Below, in pieces: positions 1-5,579 of a stretch of DNA of 10,163 bases. Made by a program: the position numbers and the translations under genes. The DNA lies in assembly GCA_002415465.1 (NCBI GenBank), contig DHYT01000005.1:2528-12690 (forward strand), written 5' to 3'. This DNA comes from Desulfobulbaceae bacterium UBA5123. GTDB lineage: Bacteria; Desulfobacterota; Desulfobulbia; Desulfobulbales; UBA5123. Every line of letters starts with the position of its first letter. Positions within the stretch are counted from its first letter, which is position 1. The notes under the pieces were generated by a model that saw nothing but the letters and a program-made list of their open reading frames with translations, did not search any database and was not told where the DNA came from.

Positions 1-22
1 CTACCAGTTTCACCACTCCGGC
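1..22 (-). tRNA. tRNA-Leu, 5' end only (cut by window edge)
   Basis: Read on the minus strand, bases 22 to 1 are GCCGGAGTGG followed by TGAAACTGGTAG. This is the acceptor-stem 5' strand, the UGG start of the D arm and the GAAACUGGUAG D loop typical of bacterial tRNA-Leu (long class II tRNA). The rest, including the anticodon, lies outside the window, so the isoacceptor cannot be named. The mature 5' end should be at base 22. A consensus promoter lies just upstream (67-95). The identification rests on recognising 22 bases, but these are strongly characteristic. Confidence 0.85.
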
Positions 23-30
23 GGATGTCG

Positions 31-52
31 TCCGGCGCAGAAAGCGCCCGGA
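31..52 (-). other. Hairpin in the tRNA-Leu 5' leader
   Basis: On the minus strand the leader contains GGCGC, a five-base TTTCT loop, then GCGCC (34-48). The stem is extended by TCCG/CGGA pairing across one bulged base (31-52). It ends about 8 nt before the predicted mature tRNA 5' end at base 22. It would be part of the precursor removed by RNase P. It has no T tract, so it does not look like a terminator. Confidence 0.5.
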
Positions 53-66
53 TTTCTTAACGCGCA

Positions 67-95
67 ACTATAGAGAGCATCCCTACCCCTGTCAA
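67..95 (-). promoter_or_regulatory. Consensus sigma70-type promoter for tRNA-Leu
   Basis: On the minus strand a perfect -35 box TTGACA (bases 90-95) is followed by exactly 17 nt and a -10 box TATAGT (67-72). Transcription should start near base 60, giving a leader of roughly 38 nt before the tRNA. The bases just after the -10 box are TGCGCG, a GC-rich discriminator. Such discriminators are common in stringently controlled stable-RNA promoters, so growth-rate or ppGpp control is an inference. The box match, spacing and position all agree. Confidence 0.8.
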
Positions 96-126
96 GCAGA
101 AATGCTTGCCGGGCCCCCCCCCCGGC
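93..126 (-). other. Two hairpins between pgsA and the tRNA-Leu promoter
   Basis: Directly after the pgsA stop there are two perfect 6-bp inverted repeats in tandem. The first pairs GCCGGG (108-113) with CCCGGC (121-126) around a 7-base homopolymer loop. The second pairs CAAGCA (93-98) with TGCTTG (103-108) around a 4-base loop; its 3' arm on the minus strand (CAAGCA's partner) runs into the TTG of the -35 box. No T tract follows, so this is not a classical intrinsic terminator. It may stabilise the pgsA 3' end, or terminate weakly. The two cannot form fully at once because base 108 is shared. Confidence 0.4.
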
Positions 127-133
127 GCGGAGA

Positions 134-706
134 TTACTCGCCGCCCGAAACCTCCGGCAGAAAGACCCTTTGAAAACGATAGAAATACTGGCAGCCGGAC
201 CACAGGGTCAGGACCAGCGAGAGGTAGAGGATGCCGCTGCCCAGTTCATGGAGAAAGGGGATCGGCAAAACGCCAAGGGGGAAGATCAGGATACAGAGGG
301 CGGTGTACTGGGCGATGGATTTGAATTTCCCCAGCCGGCTAGCCGCAACCACGATTCCAGACGAGGCGGCAACCCCGCGCAGACCGGTGATGCACAGCTC
401 CCTGGCGATGATCAGAAAGCTGACCCAGGCCGGGATCATCCCCATGGGGATCAGCATGACCAGCGCCGAGGATACCAGCGCCTTGTCCGCCAGCGGGTCC
501 ATCAGCTTGCCGAGCACCGTTTCGATCTTGTGTTTGCGGGCGTAGTAGCCGTCGGCCAGATCGGTGAGGGCGCCGGAGAGGAAGAGCGCAAAGGCAAGCA
601 GTCGGACCCCGGTGCCGGCGTCGGGCTGGAGGCAGAACAACAGGACCGGCACAACGGCGAAGCGGTATCCGGTCAACAGATTGGGGACGGTGGCAAGGCG
701 GCGCAA
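134..706 (-). CDS. pgsA: CDP-diacylglycerol--glycerol-3-phosphate 3-phosphatidyltransferase
   Basis: PgsA joins CDP-diacylglycerol and sn-glycerol 3-phosphate to give phosphatidylglycerophosphate and CMP, the committed step to phosphatidylglycerol and cardiolipin in the inner membrane. The 190-residue protein carries the full CDP-alcohol phosphatidyltransferase signature DxxDGxxAR-x8-GxxxDxxxD, with D49, D52, G53, R57, G66, D70 and D74 all present. The N-terminal VPNLLTGYRF segment matches the PgsA-type start (PNxLTxxR), and several hydrophobic membrane segments follow; length is normal for the family. The start codon is TTG (704-706) with only a weak GGA-containing ribosome site; the frame stays open upstream but holds no better start. 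It lies 50 nt after the lytic transglycosylase stop and is the last protein gene before tRNA-Leu. Confidence 0.93.
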   Translation of the reverse strand: MRRLATVPNLLTGYRFAVVPVLLFCLQPDAGTGVRLLAFALFLSGALTDLADGYYARKHKIETVLGKLMDPLADKALVSSALVMLIPMGMIPAWVSFLIIARELCITGLRGVAASSGIVVAASRLGKFKSIAQYTALCILIFPLGVLPIPFLHELGSGILYLSLVLTLWSGCQYFYRFQRVFLPEVSGGE

Positions 707-756
707 GGTTTTGGTTCCGGTCGTTTGGCAGTCTCGCGGCAGTGAGGCTGCGTGGG

Positions 757-1395
757 TTAATTGCCGATCTTATAAAACCAGCGGTTTGAGATTGGTCCGC
801 CCCGGTATCGCTGGTAATGGTGCAAGACCTTTTTTATGTAATCCAGTGTTTCCGGCAGCCGCGGCACCGTGTTCTGCGCCATCACGACCCGTTGCGGCCC
901 TGCGTTGTACGCGGCGAGCCCAAGTGAAAGGTCGCCGTCGAACCGGGAAAGCAGCTGCCGCAGATAGTTGGTGCCGCCCATGATGTTGGCCTTTGGATCG
1001 AACGGGTCGTGGACCCTCAGATCACGGGCCGTTTCCGGCATCAGTTGCATCAGGCCGATGGCGCCCTTCCTCGACACCGCCTGGTGATTGAAGTCGGACT
1101 CCACCTTGATCACCGCCTTGACCAGCATGGGGTCGACGTTGTAACGATCGGCGGCCTCCAGGATGTATGCCTCGATCGCCTCGCGGCGCGGTGCCTTATG
1201 ATGTTTCCCGCTCATCAGGTTGAAACGGCTCGAGGCCCGATACCGGCTGTCGGTGGGCACATTGGTCATGTGCACCACCCCGCGTTCATCGACAAAGGTG
1301 TAGATGGTCGCCGAGGCGCTGGTGGCCAGCAGGATGACGCCGACCGCGCCCAAGACAAACGGGCCAAGGCTGTGGAGGAGTGTTGGGTACCTCAT
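757..1395 (-). CDS. Exported lytic transglycosylase (DUF4124 + SLT domain)
   Basis: This 212-residue protein should cleave the MurNAc-GlcNAc bond of peptidoglycan in the periplasm, leaving anhydro-MurNAc. An N-terminal hydrophobic signal segment (about 11-29, ending ATSASA) is followed by a DUF4124-like beta segment (about 30-49, IYTFVDERGVVHMTNVP) and then a Slt70-type catalytic domain (about 72-195). The catalytic glutamate is E99 in VIKVESDF; the family motifs GLMQLMP (114-120) and AYNAGP (162-167) are intact. No lipobox is seen, so it is soluble or held by the uncleaved signal. The ATG is 12 nt after the transaldolase stop; the purine-rich AAGGG sits directly against the ATG, too close for a normal Shine-Dalgarno, so translation may depend on coupling. 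The substrate specificity within the SLT family is not decided by the sequence. Confidence 0.9.
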   Translation of the reverse strand: MRYPTLLHSLGPFVLGAVGVILLATSASATIYTFVDERGVVHMTNVPTDSRYRASSRFNLMSGKHHKAPRREAIEAYILEAADRYNVDPMLVKAVIKVESDFNHQAVSRKGAIGLMQLMPETARDLRVHDPFDPKANIMGGTNYLRQLLSRFDGDLSLGLAAYNAGPQRVVMAQNTVPRLPETLDYIKKVLHHYQRYRGGPISNRWFYKIGN

Positions 1396-1407
1396 CCCTT
1401 ATTTATA

Positions 1408-2055
1408 CTATGCCTGCTGCCGTTTTTTCCAGTCGGCGAGGAAATTTTCCAGGCCGATGTCGGTGAGCGGATGCTTGGCGAGCTGGGCGATGACCTTGAA
1501 CGGGATGGTGGCGATATGGGCGCCGATCATCGCCGCGTCGGTTACATGCATGGGGCTGCGGACACTGGCGACAATCACCTCGGTGGCAAAGCCGTAGTTG
1601 TCGAGAATGGTCATGATCGAGTCGATCAGTTCCATGCCGTTCTGGGCGATGTCGTCCAGCCGGCCGACAAAGGGGCTGACGTAGGTGGCGCCGGCCTTGG
1701 CGGCGAGCAGGGCCTGGGCCGCGGAGAAGACCAGGGTGACGTTGGTCTTGATCCCTTCGGAGCTGAACACCTTGGTCGCCTTGAGCCCCTCGGTGGTCAT
1801 CGGCACCTTGATGACGATGTTCTTGTGCAGGGAGGCGAGCTTCATCCCCTCCGCCACCATGCCGTCGGCATCCAGGCTGACCACCTCGGCGCTGATCGGG
1901 CCGTCGACCAGGGCGCAGATATCCTTGAGGATTTCGATGAAATCGCGACCCTCCTTGGCGATCAGCGACGGATTGGTGGTAACCCCGTCCACCATGCCCA
2001 TGGCGACGGCTTTCTTGATCTCTTCGATATTGGCGGTGTCGATGAAGAATTTCAT
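1408..2055 (-). CDS. tal: Transaldolase, short TalC/FSA-fold type
   Basis: The 215-residue protein belongs to the short transaldolase/fructose-6-phosphate aldolase family, moving a dihydroxyacetone unit between sugar phosphates in the pentose phosphate pathway. Visible motifs are FIDTAN (4-9, catalytic D6), GVTTNPSLI (24-32), and the Schiff-base lysine K83 in [10 protein letters not shown]57 (in ISAEVVS) and F129 (in YVSPFVGR) sit where E. coli FSA has Gln59 and Tyr131 and where true transaldolases have Glu and Phe, so transaldolase activity is more likely than FSA activity. The ATG at 2053-2055 has AAGGAG seven bases upstream, and the family start MKFFIDTA fits; the longer open frame to 2214 is not used. 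It lies 46 nt after the small YHS-like gene, across an AT-rich spacer. Confidence 0.93.
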   Translation of the reverse strand: MKFFIDTANIEEIKKAVAMGMVDGVTTNPSLIAKEGRDFIEILKDICALVDGPISAEVVSLDADGMVAEGMKLASLHKNIVIKVPMTTEGLKATKVFSSEGIKTNVTLVFSAAQALLAAKAGATYVSPFVGRLDDIAQNGMELIDSIMTILDNYGFATEVIVASVRSPMHVTDAAMIGAHIATIPFKVIAQLAKHPLTDIGLENFLADWKKRQQA

Positions 2056-2101
2056 TCTTCGGCTCCTTCTTGGGTGAAATGTATGATAATAATGAGAAAA
2101 A

Positions 2102-2374
2102 TTATTCGGCGGGATTGCCGCCAAGAAACATCTTACAGCATTTTTCACTGCAGAAAAAAAATGTTCGCCCCTCTTTCCGGCAGGTGACGGCCTGCCCTTG
2201 CGGCACATAGACACCGCAGACCGGGTCCTCGACCAGCACGTCGCTGACCGCCGCCTCGTCTCCGCCCGTCCGGCCGCCGATGCCGCCGGCGGCCGGGGAT
2301 TTGGGCTGTCCGAACAGCAGCCGGTAGAGGAAATAAAAAAGGCCGCCGAGGATGAGAAGGCGAAGCGGGTTCAC
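2102..2374 (-). CDS. Small membrane-anchored YHS/TRASH-like zinc-ribbon protein (PP0621-like)
   Basis: The 90-residue product has one N-terminal hydrophobic helix (about 4-22, [19 protein letters not shown]), a Gly/Ala/Pro-rich linker (23-46), and a compact C-terminal metal-site domain. That domain reads DPVCGVYVP (50-58), then C65, then [12 protein letters not shown] (72-83), so C53, C75 and C79/C80 form a likely zinc or other metal site, as in YHS and TRASH domains. The architecture resembles the PP0621 family as I remember it. Function is not known; metal sensing, delivery or membrane protein association are guesses. The GTG start (2372-2374) overlaps the folK stop as GTGA and has AGGAG about seven bases upstream, so the two genes are translationally coupled. 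The coding strand has a run of eight T within the FFF codons. Confidence 0.8.
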   Translation of the reverse strand: MNPLRLLILGGLFYFLYRLLFGQPKSPAAGGIGGRTGGDEAAVSDVLVEDPVCGVYVPQGQAVTCRKEGRTFFFCSEKCCKMFLGGNPAE

Positions 2375-2877
2375 GGTTGTTCTCTCTCCTGCCAGCGGAC
2401 CTTGCGGATTTGCTGGTCGTCTACGGTCAGATTGCGGCGCAGCTGGCGGACGGTGCGTTCCAGCAGCGGGTGTCGATGGTCCGGGGCCAGTTCTTCCATG
2501 GGCGCCAGCACGAAAAGCCGGTGCGGGATCTCCGGATGCGGGAGCTCCAGACCCTCGGCATGCAGCGTCAGATCGTCGTAAAAAAGCAGATCCAGATCAA
2601 CGGTCCGGTCACAGCCCTTGCTGCGGTCCCGCCCCAGGGAGCGTTCGATATCGAGCAGGGCGGCAAGGAATTCGGCCGGCGGCAGCGTGGTCTCGACGGC
2701 CCCTGCCGCGTTGGTGAACCATTTTTCCGAATCCATGCCAACCGGCGCCGTTTCATAAGGGCTCGACAGCGCCAGCGTTGTCACCCCGGTGGTCCGGCCC
2801 AACCGCCGCCACGCCTCCCTGAGGTTGGCGCGGCCGTCGCCGAGGTTGGAGCCGAGGCCGATGAACGCCAGCGCCAT
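2371..2877 (-). CDS. folK: 2-amino-4-hydroxy-6-hydroxymethyldihydropteridine pyrophosphokinase
   Basis: FolK (HPPK) transfers pyrophosphate from ATP to 6-hydroxymethyl-7,8-dihydropterin, the step before dihydropteroate synthase in folate synthesis, in the cytoplasm. The 168-residue protein opens with FIGLGSNLGD (5-14), contains SSPYETAPVG (38-47), FTNAAG (54-59), and the metal-binding DLDLL with D94 and D96. The residues before it are KGCDRTVDLD rather than the common GPRTxDLD, a local variant; R91 is kept. The C-terminal HPEIPHRLFVLAPM (114-127) is typical. The ATG (2875-2877) lies four nt after the dapB stop, and AGGA inside the dapB end can serve as ribosome site. The open frame reaches 2970 but the conserved start sets the shorter form. 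Its stop overlaps the next gene. Confidence 0.93.
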   Translation of the reverse strand: MALAFIGLGSNLGDGRANLREAWRRLGRTTGVTTLALSSPYETAPVGMDSEKWFTNAAGAVETTLPPAEFLAALLDIERSLGRDRSKGCDRTVDLDLLFYDDLTLHAEGLELPHPEIPHRLFVLAPMEELAPDHRHPLLERTVRQLRRNLTVDDQQIRKVRWQEREQP

Positions 2878-2881
2878 CGGT

Positions 2882-3691
2882 TTACAGATCCTGCAGGCCC
2901 AAAACGTCGAACATGGTGTAGAGGCCGTTTTTCTGCTTGGTGACCCAGGCTGCGGCAAGGGCCGCGCCACGGGCGAAGTTGTCGCGGTTGTGTGCTCGGT
3001 GGGTCAACTCAAGCCGCTCGCCGATGCCGGCGAAGTAGACGGTGTGCTCGCCGACGATGTCGCCGCCGCGGATGGTCTGGATGCCGATCTCCGCATTGGT
3101 GCGTTCGCCGATGATGCCGTTGCGCTCAAAAACCCCCACCTTGGCGAGATCGCGGCCAACCCCTTCGGCCACCATCTCGCCAAGCTTGATGGCGGTGCCG
3201 CTGGGGGCGTCCTTCTTCATCCGGTGGTGCGCCTCGACGATCTCGATGTCGTAGGCGTCGCCCAGGATCGCCGCCATCTTCTTGGCGACCTTAAAGAGCA
3301 CGTTGACCCCAACCGCCATGTTTGGCGCCTGCACACAGGGGAAGTTGGCGGCAAGTTCCTTCAGCTCGGCCAGGTTGTCGGCGGTAAGGCCGGTGGTGCC
3401 GATGACCATCGCCCGCTTATGCTTGGCGGCCTCACGGGCGATCTGCATGGTCGCCTCATGGAAGGTGAAGTCGATGATCACCTCGCCCTGGTCGATGGCG
3501 GCGGCAAGCCCTTCCACCACGCGGATGCCGGTGGTGCCGTACCCGCCCAGTTCGCCCATGTCCTTGCCGATCTCCGGCGAGCCGGCGCGCTCAAAGCCCG
3601 CGGCCACGGTGAGTTCCGGGTTCTGGTTTACCATATAGCCGATCCGGCGGCCCATGCGGCCAGCGGCGCCGGCGATAATGACCTTGGTCAT
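2882..3691 (-). CDS. dapB: 4-hydroxy-tetrahydrodipicolinate reductase
   Basis: DapB reduces the DapA product to tetrahydrodipicolinate with NAD(P)H in the diaminopimelate/lysine pathway. The 269-residue protein has the N-terminal dinucleotide-binding loop GAAGRMGRRI (8-17), IDFTF (73-77), GTTG (98-101), APNMAVGVN (122-130), and the family signature VEAHHRMKKDAPSGTA (152-167) with the catalytic H155/H156 and K160. Length matches the family. The ATG (3689-3691) is preceded at seven nt by AAGGAG (3699-3704); the upstream-extended frame to 3745 runs through a hairpin and has no family similarity. It follows dapA after a 98-nt spacer with two hairpins, and is followed by folK four nt later. Confidence 0.96.
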   Translation of the reverse strand: MTKVIIAGAAGRMGRRIGYMVNQNPELTVAAGFERAGSPEIGKDMGELGGYGTTGIRVVEGLAAAIDQGEVIIDFTFHEATMQIAREAAKHKRAMVIGTTGLTADNLAELKELAANFPCVQAPNMAVGVNVLFKVAKKMAAILGDAYDIEIVEAHHRMKKDAPSGTAIKLGEMVAEGVGRDLAKVGVFERNGIIGERTNAEIGIQTIRGGDIVGEHTVYFAGIGERLELTHRAHNRDNFARGAALAAAWVTKQKNGLYTMFDVLGLQDL

Positions 3692-3709
3692 TGTCTTGCT
3701 CCTTGTTGC

Positions 3710-3748
3710 GGCTGAGCGAGTCAGCCTTTGACCGTTGATGTGCAACGG
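3710..3748 (-). other. Twin 17-nt hairpins in the dapA-dapB spacer
   Basis: Two perfect inverted repeats of the same design stand side by side. CCGTTG/CAACGG (3732-3748) and GGCTGA/TCAGCC (3710-3726) each have a 6-bp stem and a 5-nt loop, and they are separated by 5 nt. The second ends five nt before the dapB Shine-Dalgarno AAGGAG. Neither is followed by a T tract, so intrinsic termination is unlikely. RNA processing, mRNA stability or setting the ratio of DapA to DapB are possible roles. Confidence 0.55.
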
Positions 3749-3789
3749 CCGTCTGTTTTGTTGTTAGCGGTCTGCTGATGGCTAATGGC

Positions 3790-4671
3790 TTAAATAAGGC
3801 CGTAGGCGGTGATCGCCTTCTTCAGCTTGTCGCGGGTGGCGTCGCTCAGGCCGGCCATGGGCAGACGCACCTGATCGGATTTGATCTTGCCCATCATCGC
3901 CAGAGCCGCCTTGGCCGGCACCGGGTTGGTGTCGTAGAACATCGCCTGCATCAGCGGGAAAAGCTTGTAGTGGAGTGCACGTGCCTTGGCGAAATCCCCG
4001 GCCAGGGAAGCATCCAGCATCTGCGCCATTTCGGCGGGGGCGACGTTGGAGGTTACCGAGATGACGCCGGTGCCGCCGATGGCCACGGTTGGCATGCAGG
4101 TGGGGTCGTCGCCGGACATGACCGCGAAGTCGGCCGGGCAGAGACGGATCACTTCCGAGATCTGGGCCAGGCTGCCGGTTGCTTCCTTGATGCCGACGAT
4201 GTTCTTGATCGCGGCCAGGCGGGCCACGGTCTCGGGCAGCATGTTGACGCTGGTCCGGCTCGGCACGTTGTAGAGGATGATGGGGATCTCGACCGCCTCG
4301 GCCACCGCCTTGAAGTGCTGAAACAAGCCTTCCTGGGAGGGCTTGTTGTAGTACGGGGTGATCATCAGGGCGCCGTCGGCGCCGGCTTCCTTGGCGTGAC
4401 GGGTGAGCTCGATGGACTCGGCGGTGGAGTTGGAGCCGGTTCCGGCCAGCACCGGCACCCGGCCGTTGACGGCCTTGACGGTCAGTTCCACCACCCGGTG
4501 GTGTTCCTCGTGGGTCATGGTGGCCGACTCGCCGGTGGTGCCGCACGGCACGATGCCGTGGGTGCCGCCCTTGATCTGGAACTCGATCAGGTCGCGCAAA
4601 CCCTGTTCGTCGATCTTGCCGTCGGTCATGGGGGTAACGATGGCGACAAAGGCGCCGCGAAACTTGTTCAT
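3790..4671 (-). CDS. dapA: 4-hydroxy-tetrahydrodipicolinate synthase
   Basis: DapA condenses pyruvate with aspartate semialdehyde, the first committed step to diaminopimelate and lysine. The 293-residue TIM-barrel protein has the pyruvate-binding CGTTGES (43-49), the substrate region TPYYNKPSQ (105-113), Y134 in ILYNVPSRT with R139, and the Schiff-base lysine K162 in GIKEATG. Residues matching the lysine-allosteric site of E. coli DapA (S49, A50, H54, H57, N81, E85, Y107) are all kept, so feedback inhibition by lysine is predicted. The ATG (4669-4671) has GGAGG eight nt upstream; the family start MNKFRGAFVAIVTP supports it over the longer frame to 4836. It lies 61 nt after dapF; I see no clear promoter or terminator in that spacer. 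Confidence 0.97.
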   Translation of the reverse strand: MNKFRGAFVAIVTPMTDGKIDEQGLRDLIEFQIKGGTHGIVPCGTTGESATMTHEEHHRVVELTVKAVNGRVPVLAGTGSNSTAESIELTRHAKEAGADGALMITPYYNKPSQEGLFQHFKAVAEAVEIPIILYNVPSRTSVNMLPETVARLAAIKNIVGIKEATGSLAQISEVIRLCPADFAVMSGDDPTCMPTVAIGGTGVISVTSNVAPAEMAQMLDASLAGDFAKARALHYKLFPLMQAMFYDTNPVPAKAALAMMGKIKSDQVRLPMAGLSDATRDKLKKAITAYGLI

Positions 4672-4732
4672 ATCTCTATCCTCCGCAAAAAATGCATCAA
4701 AAGGTTGTGGTGTTTTCGGTAACGGTTTTCTG

Positions 4733-5569
4733 TCAGCCCGCGATCGCTTCCTGGTGCAGTTGCCCCTGATAGATAACGCGGGCAGCGCCCTCGAGGTAGA
4801 CCTCGCGCACCGGTTGTCCTTCGCCGGGCACGGCAAAGTGAATCACCAGCGGTTCGCCGCCGGAGGTGGTCACCTTCACCGGCGGCGAAACCCGGTTGGT
4901 CACGGCCGCGATAATCGCCGAGGCCACCGCGCCGGTGCCGCAGGCCATGGTTTCGTCTTCCACGCCGCGTTCATAGGTGCGGACAAGCAGTTCCTTCGGT
5001 CCCAGCACCTGCACGAAATTGGCGTTGGTGCCGGCCGGCTGGAAATGGGCGTGCTGCCGGATGGCGCGGCCCCAGCCGAACACCGGCACCATGCTCGCGT
5101 CATCGGTGAAGACCACCGCGTGCGGAACGCCCGTGTTGAGGCTGTGGATCTCAAGATCGTAGCCGTCCACGGCGAGGATCCTGCCCAATTCCAGGGCATT
5201 GGGCGCGGTCATCTTCAGTTTGACGTTGTCGCCGATGATCTCCGCCGCGATGATCCCGGCCAGGGTTTTAAAGCGCATCCCGGCCGGGGCGATCCCGTTC
5301 AGATGGGCGAAGCGCGCCGCGCAGCGGGCGCCGTTGCCGCACATCTCGGCCACGCTGCCGTCGGCGTTCAGGAAGGTCCACGCAAAATCCGCCTCGCTGG
5401 AGGCCTCGATCAGGATCAGGCCGTCGGCGCCGACGGAAAATTTGCGGCGGCAGACCGCCTTGGCGAAGGATGCAAGATGCTCGCGGTCGAGAAAGGGCTC
5501 GCGGTGGTCGATAACGATGAAATCGTTGCCGCTGCCGCTCATTTTGGTAAAAGGGATCGGGAAGCGCAT
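4733..5569 (-). CDS. dapF: Diaminopimelate epimerase
   Basis: DapF interconverts LL- and meso-diaminopimelate without a cofactor, using two cysteines as acid and base. The 278-residue protein opens with FTKMSGSGNDFIVID (7-21), has the first active-site cysteine C77 in MCGNGARC (76-83) and the second C210 in MACGTGAVA (208-216), with TGVPHAVVF (146-154) and YERGVEDET (199-207) between. Both halves of the two-lobed fold are complete. The ATG (5567-5569) is 10 nt after the lysA stop; the ribosome site is weak (TAAG within the lysA stop region), so coupling to lysA is likely. The product feeds both peptidoglycan and LysA. Confidence 0.97.
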   Translation of the reverse strand: MRFPIPFTKMSGSGNDFIVIDHREPFLDREHLASFAKAVCRRKFSVGADGLILIEASSEADFAWTFLNADGSVAEMCGNGARCAARFAHLNGIAPAGMRFKTLAGIIAAEIIGDNVKLKMTAPNALELGRILAVDGYDLEIHSLNTGVPHAVVFTDDASMVPVFGWGRAIRQHAHFQPAGTNANFVQVLGPKELLVRTYERGVEDETMACGTGAVASAIIAAVTNRVSPPVKVTTSGGEPLVIHFAVPGEGQPVREVYLEGAARVIYQGQLHQEAIAG

Positions 5570-5579
5570 GGTGTCGGTC

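Noticed and set aside
1396..1425. Promoter TATAAA just before the transglycosylase
   Set aside because: The box lies within about 10 nt of the ATG and has no matching -35; more likely chance in the stop-codon region of the transaldolase.
2056..2101. Internal promoter in the AT-rich spacer before the transaldolase
   Set aside because: Sequences such as TATCAT could be a -10 box, but I found no -35 box at a proper distance.
1009..2187. Plus-strand open frame of 392 codons
   Set aside because: Lies antisense across the transglycosylase and transaldolase genes; its protein is rich in His, Gly, Asp and Arg with no domain, as expected from reading a GC-rich gene backwards.
2056..2214. N-terminal extension of the transaldolase
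   Set aside because: The family start MKFFIDTA at 2055 has an ideal ribosome site; the extension would overlap the YHS-like gene and has no similarity to the family.
3710..3748. Intrinsic terminator between dapA and dapB
   Set aside because: The hairpins have short stems and no T tract, and dapB has its own strong ribosome site immediately downstream.
2789..4722. Plus-strand open frames opposite dapB and dapA (2789-3715 and 3778-4722)
   Set aside because: Shadows of complete, well-conserved enzymes on the minus strand.
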